A stretch of DNA of 64,000 bases from contig NZ_CP117260.1 in assembly GCF_003240565.2 (NCBI RefSeq), forward strand, positions 1 through 64,000. The letters are read 5' to 3'. The translations under genes and the position numbers were made by a program. The DNA is from Rhizobium tumorigenes. GTDB lineage: Bacteria; Pseudomonadota; Alphaproteobacteria; Rhizobiales; Rhizobiaceae. The first letter of the stretch is position 1. Every line of letters begins with the position of its first letter. Below, piece by piece: positions 52,927 to 61,278 of this stretch. The notes under the pieces were generated by a model. It saw nothing but the letters and a program-made list of their open reading frames with translations. It had not been told where the DNA came from and did not search any database.

Positions 52927-53751
52927 CTATTTGACGGAGCCCAGCATGCCCTGGACGAATTGACGTTGCATGAGAAAGAAGACGACGAGCGTGGGCAGCG
53001 TCGCAAGCACGGTGCCGACCATGACGACACCGAAATCGGGGTAGTAGGCGGAAGCCAGTGACGAGACGACCAGCGTGATCGTCTTTGTGTCGTTCGACTG
53101 CAGCACGATCAGCGGCCACAGATAGTTGTTCCACGCCGTCATGAAGACGATGATGAAGGCGGCCGCATAGGTCGAGCGCATCACCGGCACGTAGATGAAC
53201 AGGAAGATCTGCCATTCCTTCAGCCCGTCGACCTTTGCGGCATCGCGCAGCTCGGACGGAAAGGCTTTTGTGCTCTGGCGGAAATAGAAGATGATGAAGG
53301 CCGAGCCGATAGTCGGCAGCAGCACGGCGATGTGGCTGTTGATCAGGCCGGCATGTCCCATCAGCACGAAGAGCGGGATCATCAGGGCGGCGAATGGGAT
53401 CATCAGTGTCAGCAGGATGGCGCTGTAGACCCGCTCGCGAGCCCTGGACTTGAACATCTCGAAGCCGTAGCCGGCAAAGGAAGAGACGGCGAGCGTGAGA
53501 ATGGTGCTGAGGATGGCGATCTTGGCCGAATTCCAGAAGATCAGCGGCACGTCGACCTGCGAGAAGAAGCCCTGGATATTGGTCCACAGCGCCGAGCCTA
53601 TCGTCAGGCGGCCCTTGATGATGTCTATCGACGAATTGCTTGTGCCGATGATCATCCAGAGAAAGGGAAAGATCGAAATGAACGACATGATGCCGATGAA
53701 GCCATAGGTGAAAACCTGGATGGCGAGTGCCTTGAAACGGTCTCCGCTCAT
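52927..53751 (-). CDS. Carbohydrate ABC transporter permease (MalG type)
   Basis: 274 aa, six membrane helices. The EAA loop ELRDAAKVDGLKEWQIFLFIYVP (about residues 165-187) is the family mark, with SIFPFLWMIIGT in the first helix. Overlaps the upstream permease gene by four bases and precedes the glycosidase gene by eight. Confidence 0.94.
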   Translation of the reverse strand: MSGDRFKALAIQVFTYGFIGIMSFISIFPFLWMIIGTSNSSIDIIKGRLTIGSALWTNIQGFFSQVDVPLIFWNSAKIAILSTILTLAVSSFAGYGFEMFKSRARERVYSAILLTLMIPFAALMIPLFVLMGHAGLINSHIAVLLPTIGSAFIIFYFRQSTKAFPSELRDAAKVDGLKEWQIFLFIYVPVMRSTYAAAFIIVFMTAWNNYLWPLIVLQSNDTKTITLVVSSLASAYYPDFGVVMVGTVLATLPTLVVFFLMQRQFVQGMLGSVK

Positions 53752-54641
53752 TGGTCTTTCTCCCGTGCCGCGTAGAACTGCACGAAGGCCAGCATCGCCA
53801 CCAGCACGACGATGACGTAGGAAACAGTCGCCGCATAGCCGAGATTGGGGATGAACTTGAAGGTCAGGTTGTAGATGTAGAGCGACAGGGTCAGCGTCGA
53901 ATCCGAAGGACCGCCCTGGGTGATGTTCATCACCTCGTCGAATAGCTGCAGCGTGCCGATGGTCGAGATTACCGAGGTGAACAGGATAACCGGCTTCAGC
54001 AGCGGGATGGTGATGTAGACGAACCGTCCCCAGGCATTGATTCCGTCGATGCGCGCCGCCTCATAGATCGACTTGTCGATGTTCTGCATGGCGGAGAGGT
54101 AGAAAATCATGTTGTAGCCGGTCCACCGCCAGGTGATGGCAAGAATGATCAGCATCTTGGCCCAGAAACCGTCGGTCAGCCACGGGATCGGCGACGCGAT
54201 GATGCCGATGGCCTCCAGCGTGCTGTTGACCACGCCCTGCTCGGCAAACATCCCTTTGAAAAGCGCGGAATAGGCCACCAGCGAGGTGACGCACGGCAAG
54301 AAGATCGCGGTACGGAACAGGCCCCTTCCGACGAGCTTCGGCATGTTCAGCACGGCCGCCAGCGACAGGGCCAGCAGGATCATGATGGGAACCTGGATGA
54401 TGAAGAACGTCACCGTATTGGTCAGCGCGTGCAGGAAGACCGGATCGTTGGCGAGGCGGACGATATTGCCGAAGCCGACGAACTTTACCATCGCGCCGCG
54501 GCCGGACTGGGACGACATGAACAGCGACCAGAGGATCGGATAGACCATGAACAGGCCGATCAGCACCAGCGCCGGAGCGATGAAGAGCCATCCGTTGACA
54601 TTATAAAAGCGGCGAACGCCGCCGGGACGCGCAAAAGCCAT
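53748..54641 (-). CDS. Carbohydrate ABC transporter permease (MalF/UgpA type)
   Basis: 297 aa, six membrane helices. First helix WLFIAPALVLIGLFMVYPILWSLFMS and EAA loop YEAARIDGINAWGRFVYITIP (about residues 193-213) are typical. Pairs with the MalG-type permease encoded next. A stem-loop lies between this gene and the binding-protein gene. Confidence 0.94.
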   Translation of the reverse strand: MAFARPGGVRRFYNVNGWLFIAPALVLIGLFMVYPILWSLFMSSQSGRGAMVKFVGFGNIVRLANDPVFLHALTNTVTFFIIQVPIMILLALSLAAVLNMPKLVGRGLFRTAIFLPCVTSLVAYSALFKGMFAEQGVVNSTLEAIGIIASPIPWLTDGFWAKMLIILAITWRWTGYNMIFYLSAMQNIDKSIYEAARIDGINAWGRFVYITIPLLKPVILFTSVISTIGTLQLFDEVMNITQGGPSDSTLTLSLYIYNLTFKFIPNLGYAATVSYVIVVLVAMLAFVQFYAAREKDQ

Positions 54642-54670
54642 CGATCGCCCTCGAAGCTGCAGAAGAGATG

Positions 54671-54692
54671 AGGGCGGCTCGAAAGCCGCCCT
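54671..54692 (-). other. Intercistronic stem-loop in the sugar importer operon
   Basis: AGGGCGGCT (54671-54679) pairs with AGCCGCCCT (54684-54692) with a 4-base loop, in the 66-base gap after the binding-protein gene. Such stem-loops commonly raise binding protein over permease by protecting the upstream mRNA or ending part of the transcripts. Confidence 0.65.
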
Positions 54693-54707
54693 TTCGGGGA
54701 GGAAATC

Positions 54708-55982
54708 CTACTGGATCTGGGTCTTCGCCTGGGCGTCGATGGCCTTCAGCGCCTCGTCGACAGAACCGCCCTTGGCGATCGCCGGGATCTGTGCCGTGAC
54801 AGCCGCATCGACTTCGTTCGTGTAGATGCCGTAGTTGACCGGTGGAACCTTGGCCAGCCAATCGGCAAAGCTCTGCCACACCTTCTGGCCACCGAAGAAC
54901 GGGTCGGCCTGTTCATAGGCAGCACCGGTGCGGGCGGCTGTCAGCGAGCCGACAGCGCCACGATCGGTCAGGATCTTCTGATAGAAATCGATGTCCTTTG
55001 CGTATTCCGCGTTGAGGAAGTCGATCGCTTCGTCCTTCTGCTTGGACGCAGACAGAACGTACCAGCTGGAACCGCCGAGGTTCGACGCATGCGTTGCGCC
55101 CTCGACGTTCAATGCCGGGATCGGGGCAACACCCCATTTGCCGGACTGGTCCTTCTGGGCCTTGATTGTGCCGGTAATCCACACGCCGGTCACTGTCGAG
55201 GCGACATCGCCCGAGGTGAACGTGTTGACGTAGTTCGACCAGCCGACAGCCTGCTTGGCGATACCCGAGGCCATGATCTTGCCGAAGGTTTCAAGCGATG
55301 CCTTGAGCGCCGGATTGTTGAGGATGTTGGGGTTGCCGTCCTTGTCGAAATACCAGCCACCAGCCGACTGCATCAGGATGCGGACGAGACCGGCGTCATT
55401 CGGGTCGGTGCCCATCATTTTCTTGCCGGTCTTGGCTTCGACCTGCTTGCCGATCTCGATGAAACGGTCCCAGGTGATGTTGTTGAGGTCTTCGCCCTTG
55501 AAGCCAGCGGCTTCCAGGTAGTCCTTGCGATAGTAGAGGCCGGTGACGCCGGAATCGAACGGCATGCCGTAGACCTTGCCGTCGACCGTCATCAGTTCGA
55601 CCTTGTAGGGCGCGAACGCCTTGTAGTCGACCTTGTCAGACATCGGCGCAAATGCGCCCGGGAAGGACTGGAGATATTTCTGTGCGCCGTAGTCCTCGAT
55701 GAGGACGATATCCGGCAGGCCGCCGCCAGCACCCGACGACAGGCCGGTCTGCAGCTTCTGCTCGACGTCAGCCTTGGCGAAGTCGACGACGTTGAAGGTG
55801 GTGTCCGGGTGTGTCTTGGTGTAGCGGGCGCCGGCTTCCTTCATGATTGCGACGTTGAAGTTCGGATCCCAGCACCAGACGGTGATTTCTTTTGCCTCGG
55901 CGGCTGTAACCGCCAAAAGGCTGACGCCGGCCAGAGCCAGAGCGATGATGCGCGGCGCGCGGGCGCGCAGAAAATTGTCCAT
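54708..55982 (-). CDS. Carbohydrate ABC transporter substrate-binding protein
   Basis: Family 1 periplasmic binding protein, 424 aa, signal peptide up to about AVTAAEA-KE (residue ~29). Family features: EITVWCWDPNFNVAIMKEAG, LPDIVLIEDYGAQKYLQSFPG, PFDSGVTGLYYRKDYLEAAGF and GVWITGTIKAQ. GGGAGGAAGCA precedes ATG 55982. First structural gene of the operon; a LacI-type operator lies 89 bases upstream. Confidence 0.95.
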   Translation of the reverse strand: MDNFLRARAPRIIALALAGVSLLAVTAAEAKEITVWCWDPNFNVAIMKEAGARYTKTHPDTTFNVVDFAKADVEQKLQTGLSSGAGGGLPDIVLIEDYGAQKYLQSFPGAFAPMSDKVDYKAFAPYKVELMTVDGKVYGMPFDSGVTGLYYRKDYLEAAGFKGEDLNNITWDRFIEIGKQVEAKTGKKMMGTDPNDAGLVRILMQSAGGWYFDKDGNPNILNNPALKASLETFGKIMASGIAKQAVGWSNYVNTFTSGDVASTVTGVWITGTIKAQKDQSGKWGVAPIPALNVEGATHASNLGGSSWYVLSASKQKDEAIDFLNAEYAKDIDFYQKILTDRGAVGSLTAARTGAAYEQADPFFGGQKVWQSFADWLAKVPPVNYGIYTNEVDAAVTAQIPAIAKGGSVDEALKAIDAQAKTQIQ

Positions 55983-56070
55983 TGCTTCCTCCCAGAAGTC
56001 ACGTTGACGAGACAAGCCTCCTGTCTCCGAAACGCAGTATTCCTCATAAAAGAAAAAGAAGCAATATTTT

Positions 56071-56086
56071 CAGTAAATTTTTACTG
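56071..56086. promoter_or_regulatory. LacI-type operator upstream of the sugar importer operon
   Basis: CAGTAAATTTTTACTG, perfect 7-bp arms around TT. It matches 57254-57269 at 15 of 16 positions. Placed between the lacI-type gene and the binding-protein gene it should control the operon. Confidence 0.75.
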
Positions 56087-56127
56087 CGCTGCACAAAGAG
56101 CTCCTTTGTCGGCGCCGTTTCGGCCCG

Positions 56128-57153
56128 TCAGCGCGTGCTTTCTCGCCAGATAATGTCTGTGGATAAGATCACCGTCTTGACGATATCGCGGCCGGCAAAC
56201 CGCTCTAGCAGCAGGTCGACAGCGGTCTCGCCGATCAGTTCGGCCGGTATGCGCACGGTCGACAGCGGCGGATTGAGCAGCTGCGCCACCGGAATGTCGT
56301 TGAAGCTGGCAATGGCCACATCCTCCGGGATCTTGAGGCCGAGTTCCAGCATCGCCCGGTAGGCGCCGATGGCCATGTTGTCGTTACAGGCGACGATGAT
56401 GTCGGGCGGCGATGCGATCTGCATCAGCGCTTTCGCAAGCGTGTAGCCGCTGTCGGGGGTGAGGTGCTCGGTGACGCAAAGCTCCGGGTCGAAAAGGTCG
56501 TGCTGCTTCATCCACTCGATATAGGTCCTGCAGCGCCGCTCGGTGAAGTGATTGGGGACCTGGTTGATATGTTCGAGCCAGCCAATAAAGCCGATGCGCC
56601 GGTAGCCGCGCTCGCGGAGTGCAGAGAGCAGCTTGCGCATGGCCAGCTGAATGTTGCTCTCGACACTGTCCTCGAGGTCGATCTGCGGTGAAAAGTCCGC
56701 AAAAACCACCGTACGGCTGTGTTCGCGCAGCCATTCCACCTCCTCGTCCGTATGCCGCCCGATGGCGATGACGCCCGAGGCCTCGCGCAGGAGGGTTGCA
56801 TCCGGCAGGCTGTCGGCGTGGTAGACCTTCACCACATCGATCTGCAGCGCGCGACAGCGGTTCTCGATGCCGAGGCGAACGCCGATATAGTAGGGATCTG
56901 TCAGCTCCTGCGGCGGCCGCAGGAAATGGACGAGGGCAATGCGTCCCGCGCCGGAGACCAGCGCTTGCGCGCCGTTGAGGCCGTTTGCCCTGTTGCGGCT
57001 GCGCGGCGTCGCATAGTTCAATGCCTCGGCGGTTTCGATGACGGCCTGGCGCTTGGACGCGGAAATCGACAAGGTCGCATCGTAGTTCAGAACGCGGGAA
57101 ACCGTAGCCGAGGAGACGCCGACCGCATTTGCTATTTCCTTGATCGTCACCAT
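56128..57153 (-). CDS. LacI family transcriptional regulator of the sugar operon
   Basis: 341 aa. N-terminal HTH and hinge: VTIKEIANAVGVSSATVSRVLNYD (residues 2-25), then a periplasmic-binding-protein-like sensor domain with FLRPPQELTDPYYIGVRLGIE, RRIGFIGWLEHINQ and DIIVACNDNMAIGAYRAMLELGLKIPEDVAIASFND. It resembles EbgR/MelR-like regulators of galactoside use. It is transcribed toward the importer genes it probably represses, and a second operator copy lies upstream of its own start. Confidence 0.94.
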   Translation of the reverse strand: MVTIKEIANAVGVSSATVSRVLNYDATLSISASKRQAVIETAEALNYATPRSRNRANGLNGAQALVSGAGRIALVHFLRPPQELTDPYYIGVRLGIENRCRALQIDVVKVYHADSLPDATLLREASGVIAIGRHTDEEVEWLREHSRTVVFADFSPQIDLEDSVESNIQLAMRKLLSALRERGYRRIGFIGWLEHINQVPNHFTERRCRTYIEWMKQHDLFDPELCVTEHLTPDSGYTLAKALMQIASPPDIIVACNDNMAIGAYRAMLELGLKIPEDVAIASFNDIPVAQLLNPPLSTVRIPAELIGETAVDLLLERFAGRDIVKTVILSTDIIWRESTR

Positions 57154-57253
57154 TCTACTGATTGCCTATCACTGCAGCGCCGCAGTGCCGAGTCTGCCCC
57201 AAGATTATATTCATATTTGCGCTTGCGACACCGCAATGGGAAGTCTTTTCCAT

Positions 57254-57269
57254 CAGTAAATTTTTACTT
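57254..57269. promoter_or_regulatory. LacI-type operator upstream of the lacI-type gene
   Basis: CAGTAAATTTTTACTT, about 100 bases upstream of the regulator start at 57153. One base differs from the copy at 56071-56086. Suggests autoregulation. Confidence 0.7.
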
Positions 57270-57420
57270 CCTGTATGGGGTGCGATGCAGCAAGGTCCGA
57301 ATTTTACTCCATGCGGCTCCGGGCGGCGACAATCGCCGGCAGGATAGCAACCCAGGAATGATCTCTGGATATCGGATTTCTCTTCCGTTAGCCTGCTGCC
57401 TGTCTCGAGAGGAGTCCTTC

Positions 57421-57885
57421 ATGCGCCTGCCTGCCTTCGTTTTCGCCGTTCTTGCTGCCGTCGCCGTCGGTCCAGCCTCTGCTGCCAGTTTCGAAACACC
57501 GCAGGCGCTTTTGAAGGCGCTCTATGATGACAAGGTCGGCTCGTCCGATCCCGCTTCCGTCACGCGGTACCAAGACTACTTTTCGGATCATCTGAATGGT
57601 CTGTTCAAGGCCGATGCGGCAAAGACCGAGCCCGGGGATTCACTGTCTCTCGATTTCGATCCCGTCATTGCCGGCCAAGACGGCGAGGCCGAGCACCTGA
57701 AGATCGAAAAGCCTGACATCAAGGGCGACAAGGCGATGGTCGTCGTCAAGTTCATCAACGGCGTACCCGTGACCTTGTACTACAGACTCGTTCACCAGGC
57801 CGACGGCTGGAAGGTCGACGACATCGAGGACAAGGGCGCGCAGTTTCCCTGGAAGATCAGCACCATCTTTGCCGATGCGAAATAG
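57421..57885 (+). CDS. Small exported protein (DUF3828-like)
   Basis: 154 aa with a Sec signal peptide (MRLPAFVFAVLAAVAVGPASA). The mature part (LKALYDDKVGS, YYRLVHQADGWKVDDIEDK) resembles DUF3828-type periplasmic proteins, a loose NTF2-like fold assignment made by eye. ATG 57421 follows GAGGAGTCCTTC. It stands alone on the plus strand. Confidence 0.7.
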   Translation: MRLPAFVFAVLAAVAVGPASAASFETPQALLKALYDDKVGSSDPASVTRYQDYFSDHLNGLFKADAAKTEPGDSLSLDFDPVIAGQDGEAEHLKIEKPDIKGDKAMVVVKFINGVPVTLYYRLVHQADGWKVDDIEDKGAQFPWKISTIFADAK

Positions 57886-58012
57886 CGGCTCGGGCGCCAC
57901 GCAGATGTGCATCGCAGCTTGAAGTCAGAGCGCCGATCAGTCATGTCGTTCGCCACGCTGGATGCCGCCGGTCAGCCGTGCGATATCATGGCGCCAAACC
58001 AAGGAGGCCGCG

Positions 58013-58267
58013 ATGGCTTTGGACCCGATCAAAGTTCTGAACGACTACGCCATGGCCGATTGCTCGGTCCAGTTCTGGGTTCCGGGCGCGACGGCCGTGC
58101 AATTCCGTGGTCTGAAGGCGGCCGTCAGATACGCCAAGGAAAATGCCGGTCGCTGGAACGAAGTCGAGATCACCGTTCACCTGCCGCAGGAAGACATCGT
58201 CTACGCGACGGACAAGGTCCACCGCCTGATAGACGCCCTACGCCCGCCCCGTCGCCCGAAATCCTAG
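58013..58267 (+). CDS. Small conserved-looking protein, unknown
   Basis: 84 aa from ATG 58013, five bases after AAGGAGG. Compact soluble sequence (DYAMADCSVQFWVPGATAVQ, then HLPQEDIVYATDKVHRLIDAL) without signal or membrane helix. Not recognised; the strong Shine-Dalgarno supports translation. Confidence 0.6.
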   Translation: MALDPIKVLNDYAMADCSVQFWVPGATAVQFRGLKAAVRYAKENAGRWNEVEITVHLPQEDIVYATDKVHRLIDALRPPRRPKS

Positions 58268-58627
58268 CAATTTCTCCAGATCGCGTTGGCGAGGCTCGAT
58301 AGCCTGGTAGACGATAGGCATGTTTATTCGGGTAGGCCGACGAAGCTGTGAGTCTGATGACGCCTCCTCAGCGATGTTGTGGGACAGCGCTTGATCCCGT
58401 CCGCTCGTTTAAAAACGCAAATTCGAGGAGCGTAAAAGGGCGTCATGAAGTCTAATAAAAGGCCAGGGTCAGCCTAAATAATATGCGTTTTGCGGAGTGC
58501 GTGATTTTTTAGGCATAAATCTACAATAAATCGTGTGGCTTGCGACAATCGCTCTCATCGGCAACATCGCTAAGCTTCCCTCCGTCGAGTGCAGAACACT
58601 GCACCACTCACAAGAACGGAGCGGGAA
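58268..58627. other. Intergenic region upstream of amide importer operon
   Basis: 360 bases with no gene. The part near 58440-58540 is AT-rich and probably holds the promoter of the binding-protein gene. No repeat or operator stands out. Confidence 0.5.
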
Positions 58628-59551
58628 ATGATGAAGCTGAAAAATGGGAGCCGTAATGCGCTGAAGCCATGGCTGGGCCTGTGCATCATGGCGCAGTTGT
58701 TTGTAGCGACGGCGACCGGCGCAACGCTGGTTTCAATGGGAAGTGCCGAGGCGGCTTCCGCGACGCCTGCCGCCTGCGCCGATCTGCAAGCCAAATACCC
58801 GGCTCTGAAAGGCAAAACGCTCGTCAATGCCATCAATCCCCATACGCCCGGCTACGAGACGATCGACCCCAACAATCCGGACGCCTATATCGGCTTCGAC
58901 GTCGATTTCGGCGAAGCCATCGGTGATTGCCTCGGCTTCAAGCTGACTTACAAGCCGGTGACATTTGCCGCGCTGCTGACCACGGTTCAGGCCGGCCAGG
59001 CTGATATCGTCATCTCCGACATCTACGCAACGAAAGACCGCGCCAAGGCCGCCGACTTCGTTACCTACCTGAAGGTCGTCGACGGCGTGCTCGTCGCCAA
59101 GGACAATCCGAAGAAGATCACCGGCATCAACATCTCGCTGTGCGGCGCGGTTGCGGCTGAAAACACCGGCTATGTCGAGGTGCCGCTCATCCAGGCGCTG
59201 GAAGCAGACTGCAAGGCTGCCGGCAAGCCGGCGCCTGAAATCCAGCTCTACGACAATAACGACAATTGCATCCAGGCAATCCTCGCTGGTCGTGCCGATA
59301 CCTACATCAACGATGCCAACACCGTCGACGGTGCGGTCAAGGCCTATCCGGACAAGCTCAGCAAGGCCACCGCAGTGACGCTGCCGTATTCGGTCGGCAT
59401 CGCTGTGCCGCGCAACAATGTCGCATTTCGCGATGCTGTCGTTGCGGCCGTGACGGAGATCCAGAAGTCGGGCCTGCAGCTCGAACTGATGAAGAAGTGG
59501 AGCCTGCCGGCAGACCAGATCGAAGCGCCTTCGCTCATTCTGGCCGACTAA
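58628..59551 (+). CDS. Family 3 ABC transporter substrate-binding protein
   Basis: 307 aa. A long signal region (hydrophobic from CIMAQLFVATATGATLVSM, cleavage near GSAEAAS) is followed by LVNAINPHTPGYETIDPNNPDAYIGFDVDFGEAIGDCLG and GQADIVISDIYATKDRAKAADFVTY. Four cysteines are present in the mature protein, in keeping with disulfides. Two ATG codons lie in tandem; 58628 has GGAG six bases upstream. It leads an operon with a fused permease-ATPase and an acetamidase, so an amide or amino acid amide is a likely ligand. Confidence 0.9.
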   Translation: MMKLKNGSRNALKPWLGLCIMAQLFVATATGATLVSMGSAEAASATPAACADLQAKYPALKGKTLVNAINPHTPGYETIDPNNPDAYIGFDVDFGEAIGDCLGFKLTYKPVTFAALLTTVQAGQADIVISDIYATKDRAKAADFVTYLKVVDGVLVAKDNPKKITGINISLCGAVAAENTGYVEVPLIQALEADCKAAGKPAPEIQLYDNNDNCIQAILAGRADTYINDANTVDGAVKAYPDKLSKATAVTLPYSVGIAVPRNNVAFRDAVVAAVTEIQKSGLQLELMKKWSLPADQIEAPSLILAD

Positions 59552-59563
59552 TGCACCTTCTCC

Positions 59564-59587
59564 CGGCCGGGCTCATACGCCCGGCCG
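59564..59587 (+). other. Stem-loop after binding-protein gene
   Basis: CGGCCGGGC (59564-59572) pairs with GCCCGGCCG (59579-59587), followed by CTTTTCC. It may act as a partial terminator before the permease-ATPase gene. Confidence 0.65.
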
Positions 59588-59615
59588 CTTTTCCCTGGAC
59601 ATTGCGAAGGCCATC

Positions 59616-61232
59616 ATGGATCTTTTCCTCCACTATCTCAGCCAGCCCTACCTCATGACCGGGATCGTCTACACCCTCCTGATCACGGTTTTCGGTCTCG
59701 CCGGCGGCTTGGTCATGGGCCTTCTTCTGGCCGGCATGCAATTGAGCCGGTTTCGCGCCCTCTCGCTGCTTTCCCGCACCTACGCCATCATTTTCCGTGG
59801 CACGCCGCTCATTTTGCAGATGATCTTCTGCTACAACGTCTTGCCGATGATCGGCATCAAGCTGACGGCCATTGAGGCTGCCAGCCTTGCCCTTGCTCTC
59901 AACGAAGCGCCGTTTATCGCCGAAATCATCAGGGCGAATGTCATCGGCGTCGATCGCGGTCAGGTGAGTGCCGCGCAGGCCCTGGGCATGACGCCAGGTG
60001 CCATCATGTGGCGCGTGATTGCACCGCAGGCGATGCGGTCGATGGTGCCGGCGCTCGGCAACGAAGCCGTCAGCGCGCTGAAGAATTCGTCGCTCGCCTC
60101 TGTCGTCTCCGTGCAGGAACTGACGCTTCGAAGCACACAGCTGGCGTCTGCAACGTTCGACTTCTTTTCGATCTTCTGCGCCTCCGGGCTGATGTATCTC
60201 ATATTGACCGGCGCGATTGCGATCATCCAGATTGTCGTCGAAATGCTCCTGGATCTCGATCGCCCGAAACCCAAGGAACAGATAGCACGGTTTTTCCGCG
60301 CGCTATCCCCGGGCCGCGCTGTGATAGCCACTACCGCGACGCCCGCTGTTGTCGGCACGGATATCCCGGCAGCGGAATGCGATCCGCTGCCGCCGGCCTC
60401 GCCGAAAGTGACGGCAGCGGCGCGCGGCATCGATCGACAGGCCCGCGCCGCACGGCTGGCCGGAAACCAGGTCGCGGTGGACGTGCGCGGCCTGCACAAG
60501 GCCTATGGCCCGAATGTTGTCCTCGACGGCATCAATCTGACGGTCAAGGCCGGCGAAGTCGTGGCCCTGCTCGGACCAAGCGGCTCCGGCAAGAGCACCT
60601 TGCTTCGCTGCATCAACCGTCTCGAAGGCTGGGAGGAGGGCTCCATCGACGTCGGGGGTCGGTCGCTGGCGTTGAATGAAAACGGCAGGGCCCTGTCGCC
60701 ACGGGCAATCGCGCAGATGCGCGCCAGTGTCGGCGTCGGCATGGTGTTCCAGCAATTCAATTTGTTCGCCCATCTTACGGCCAGGGAGAATGTCGCCGAT
60801 CCGCTGCAATGGGTTCAGCGGCTTTCCCGCCTCGACGCAAATCGTCGGGCCGAAGCGCTGCTGCAGAGAGTGGGCCTGTCGCACCGGGCCGATGCCCTGC
60901 CGCGCCATCTGTCCGGCGGCCAGCAACAGCGTGTCGCCATTGCCCGTGCCGTTGCTCCCGGTCCGACCGTCCTTCTGCTGGACGAGCCAACCTCGGCACT
61001 CGATCCGGAACTGGTCAACGAAGTGCTCGAAGTCATCCGTCGTCTTGCGGTCGAAGACGGCCTGGCGATGATCATCTCCACCCATCAGCTGCGTTTTGCT
61101 GCCGAAGTCGCAGATCGCGTCGTCTTTCTCTCTGGCGGCTCCATCGTCGAGGAAGGGCCGGCCGAGGAAATACTGAACAGGCCCCGGCATCCGTTGACGG
61201 CGCGCTTCCTTAGCAAAATGGAAGGCGAATGA
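59616..61232 (+). CDS. Fused amino-acid-type ABC permease and ATPase
   Basis: 538-residue protein joining two usually separate subunits. Residues ~1-225: HisM-type permease with FRGTPLILQMIFCYNVLPMIG and EAA loop VSAAQALGMTPGAIMWRVIAPQ. Residues ~225-285: Ala/Pro-rich linker. Residues ~285-538: GlnQ-type ATPase with Walker A GPSGSGKST, signature LSGGQQQR, Walker B VLLLDEPTSALDPE and H-loop IISTHQLRFA. In the H-loop region the sequence reads STHQ where THE/THD is common; the His is kept. Start ATG 59616. Such fusions occur in scattered proteobacteria. Confidence 0.92.
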   Translation: MDLFLHYLSQPYLMTGIVYTLLITVFGLAGGLVMGLLLAGMQLSRFRALSLLSRTYAIIFRGTPLILQMIFCYNVLPMIGIKLTAIEAASLALALNEAPFIAEIIRANVIGVDRGQVSAAQALGMTPGAIMWRVIAPQAMRSMVPALGNEAVSALKNSSLASVVSVQELTLRSTQLASATFDFFSIFCASGLMYLILTGAIAIIQIVVEMLLDLDRPKPKEQIARFFRALSPGRAVIATTATPAVVGTDIPAAECDPLPPASPKVTAAARGIDRQARAARLAGNQVAVDVRGLHKAYGPNVVLDGINLTVKAGEVVALLGPSGSGKSTLLRCINRLEGWEEGSIDVGGRSLALNENGRALSPRAIAQMRASVGVGMVFQQFNLFAHLTARENVADPLQWVQRLSRLDANRRAEALLQRVGLSHRADALPRHLSGGQQQRVAIARAVAPGPTVLLLDEPTSALDPELVNEVLEVIRRLAVEDGLAMIISTHQLRFAAEVADRVVFLSGGSIVEEGPAEEILNRPRHPLTARFLSKMEGE

Positions 61233-61278
61233 ACCTGCGGTTCCTGCATTCCAGTCTGTATTCTCAAAGAGGTCTTCC

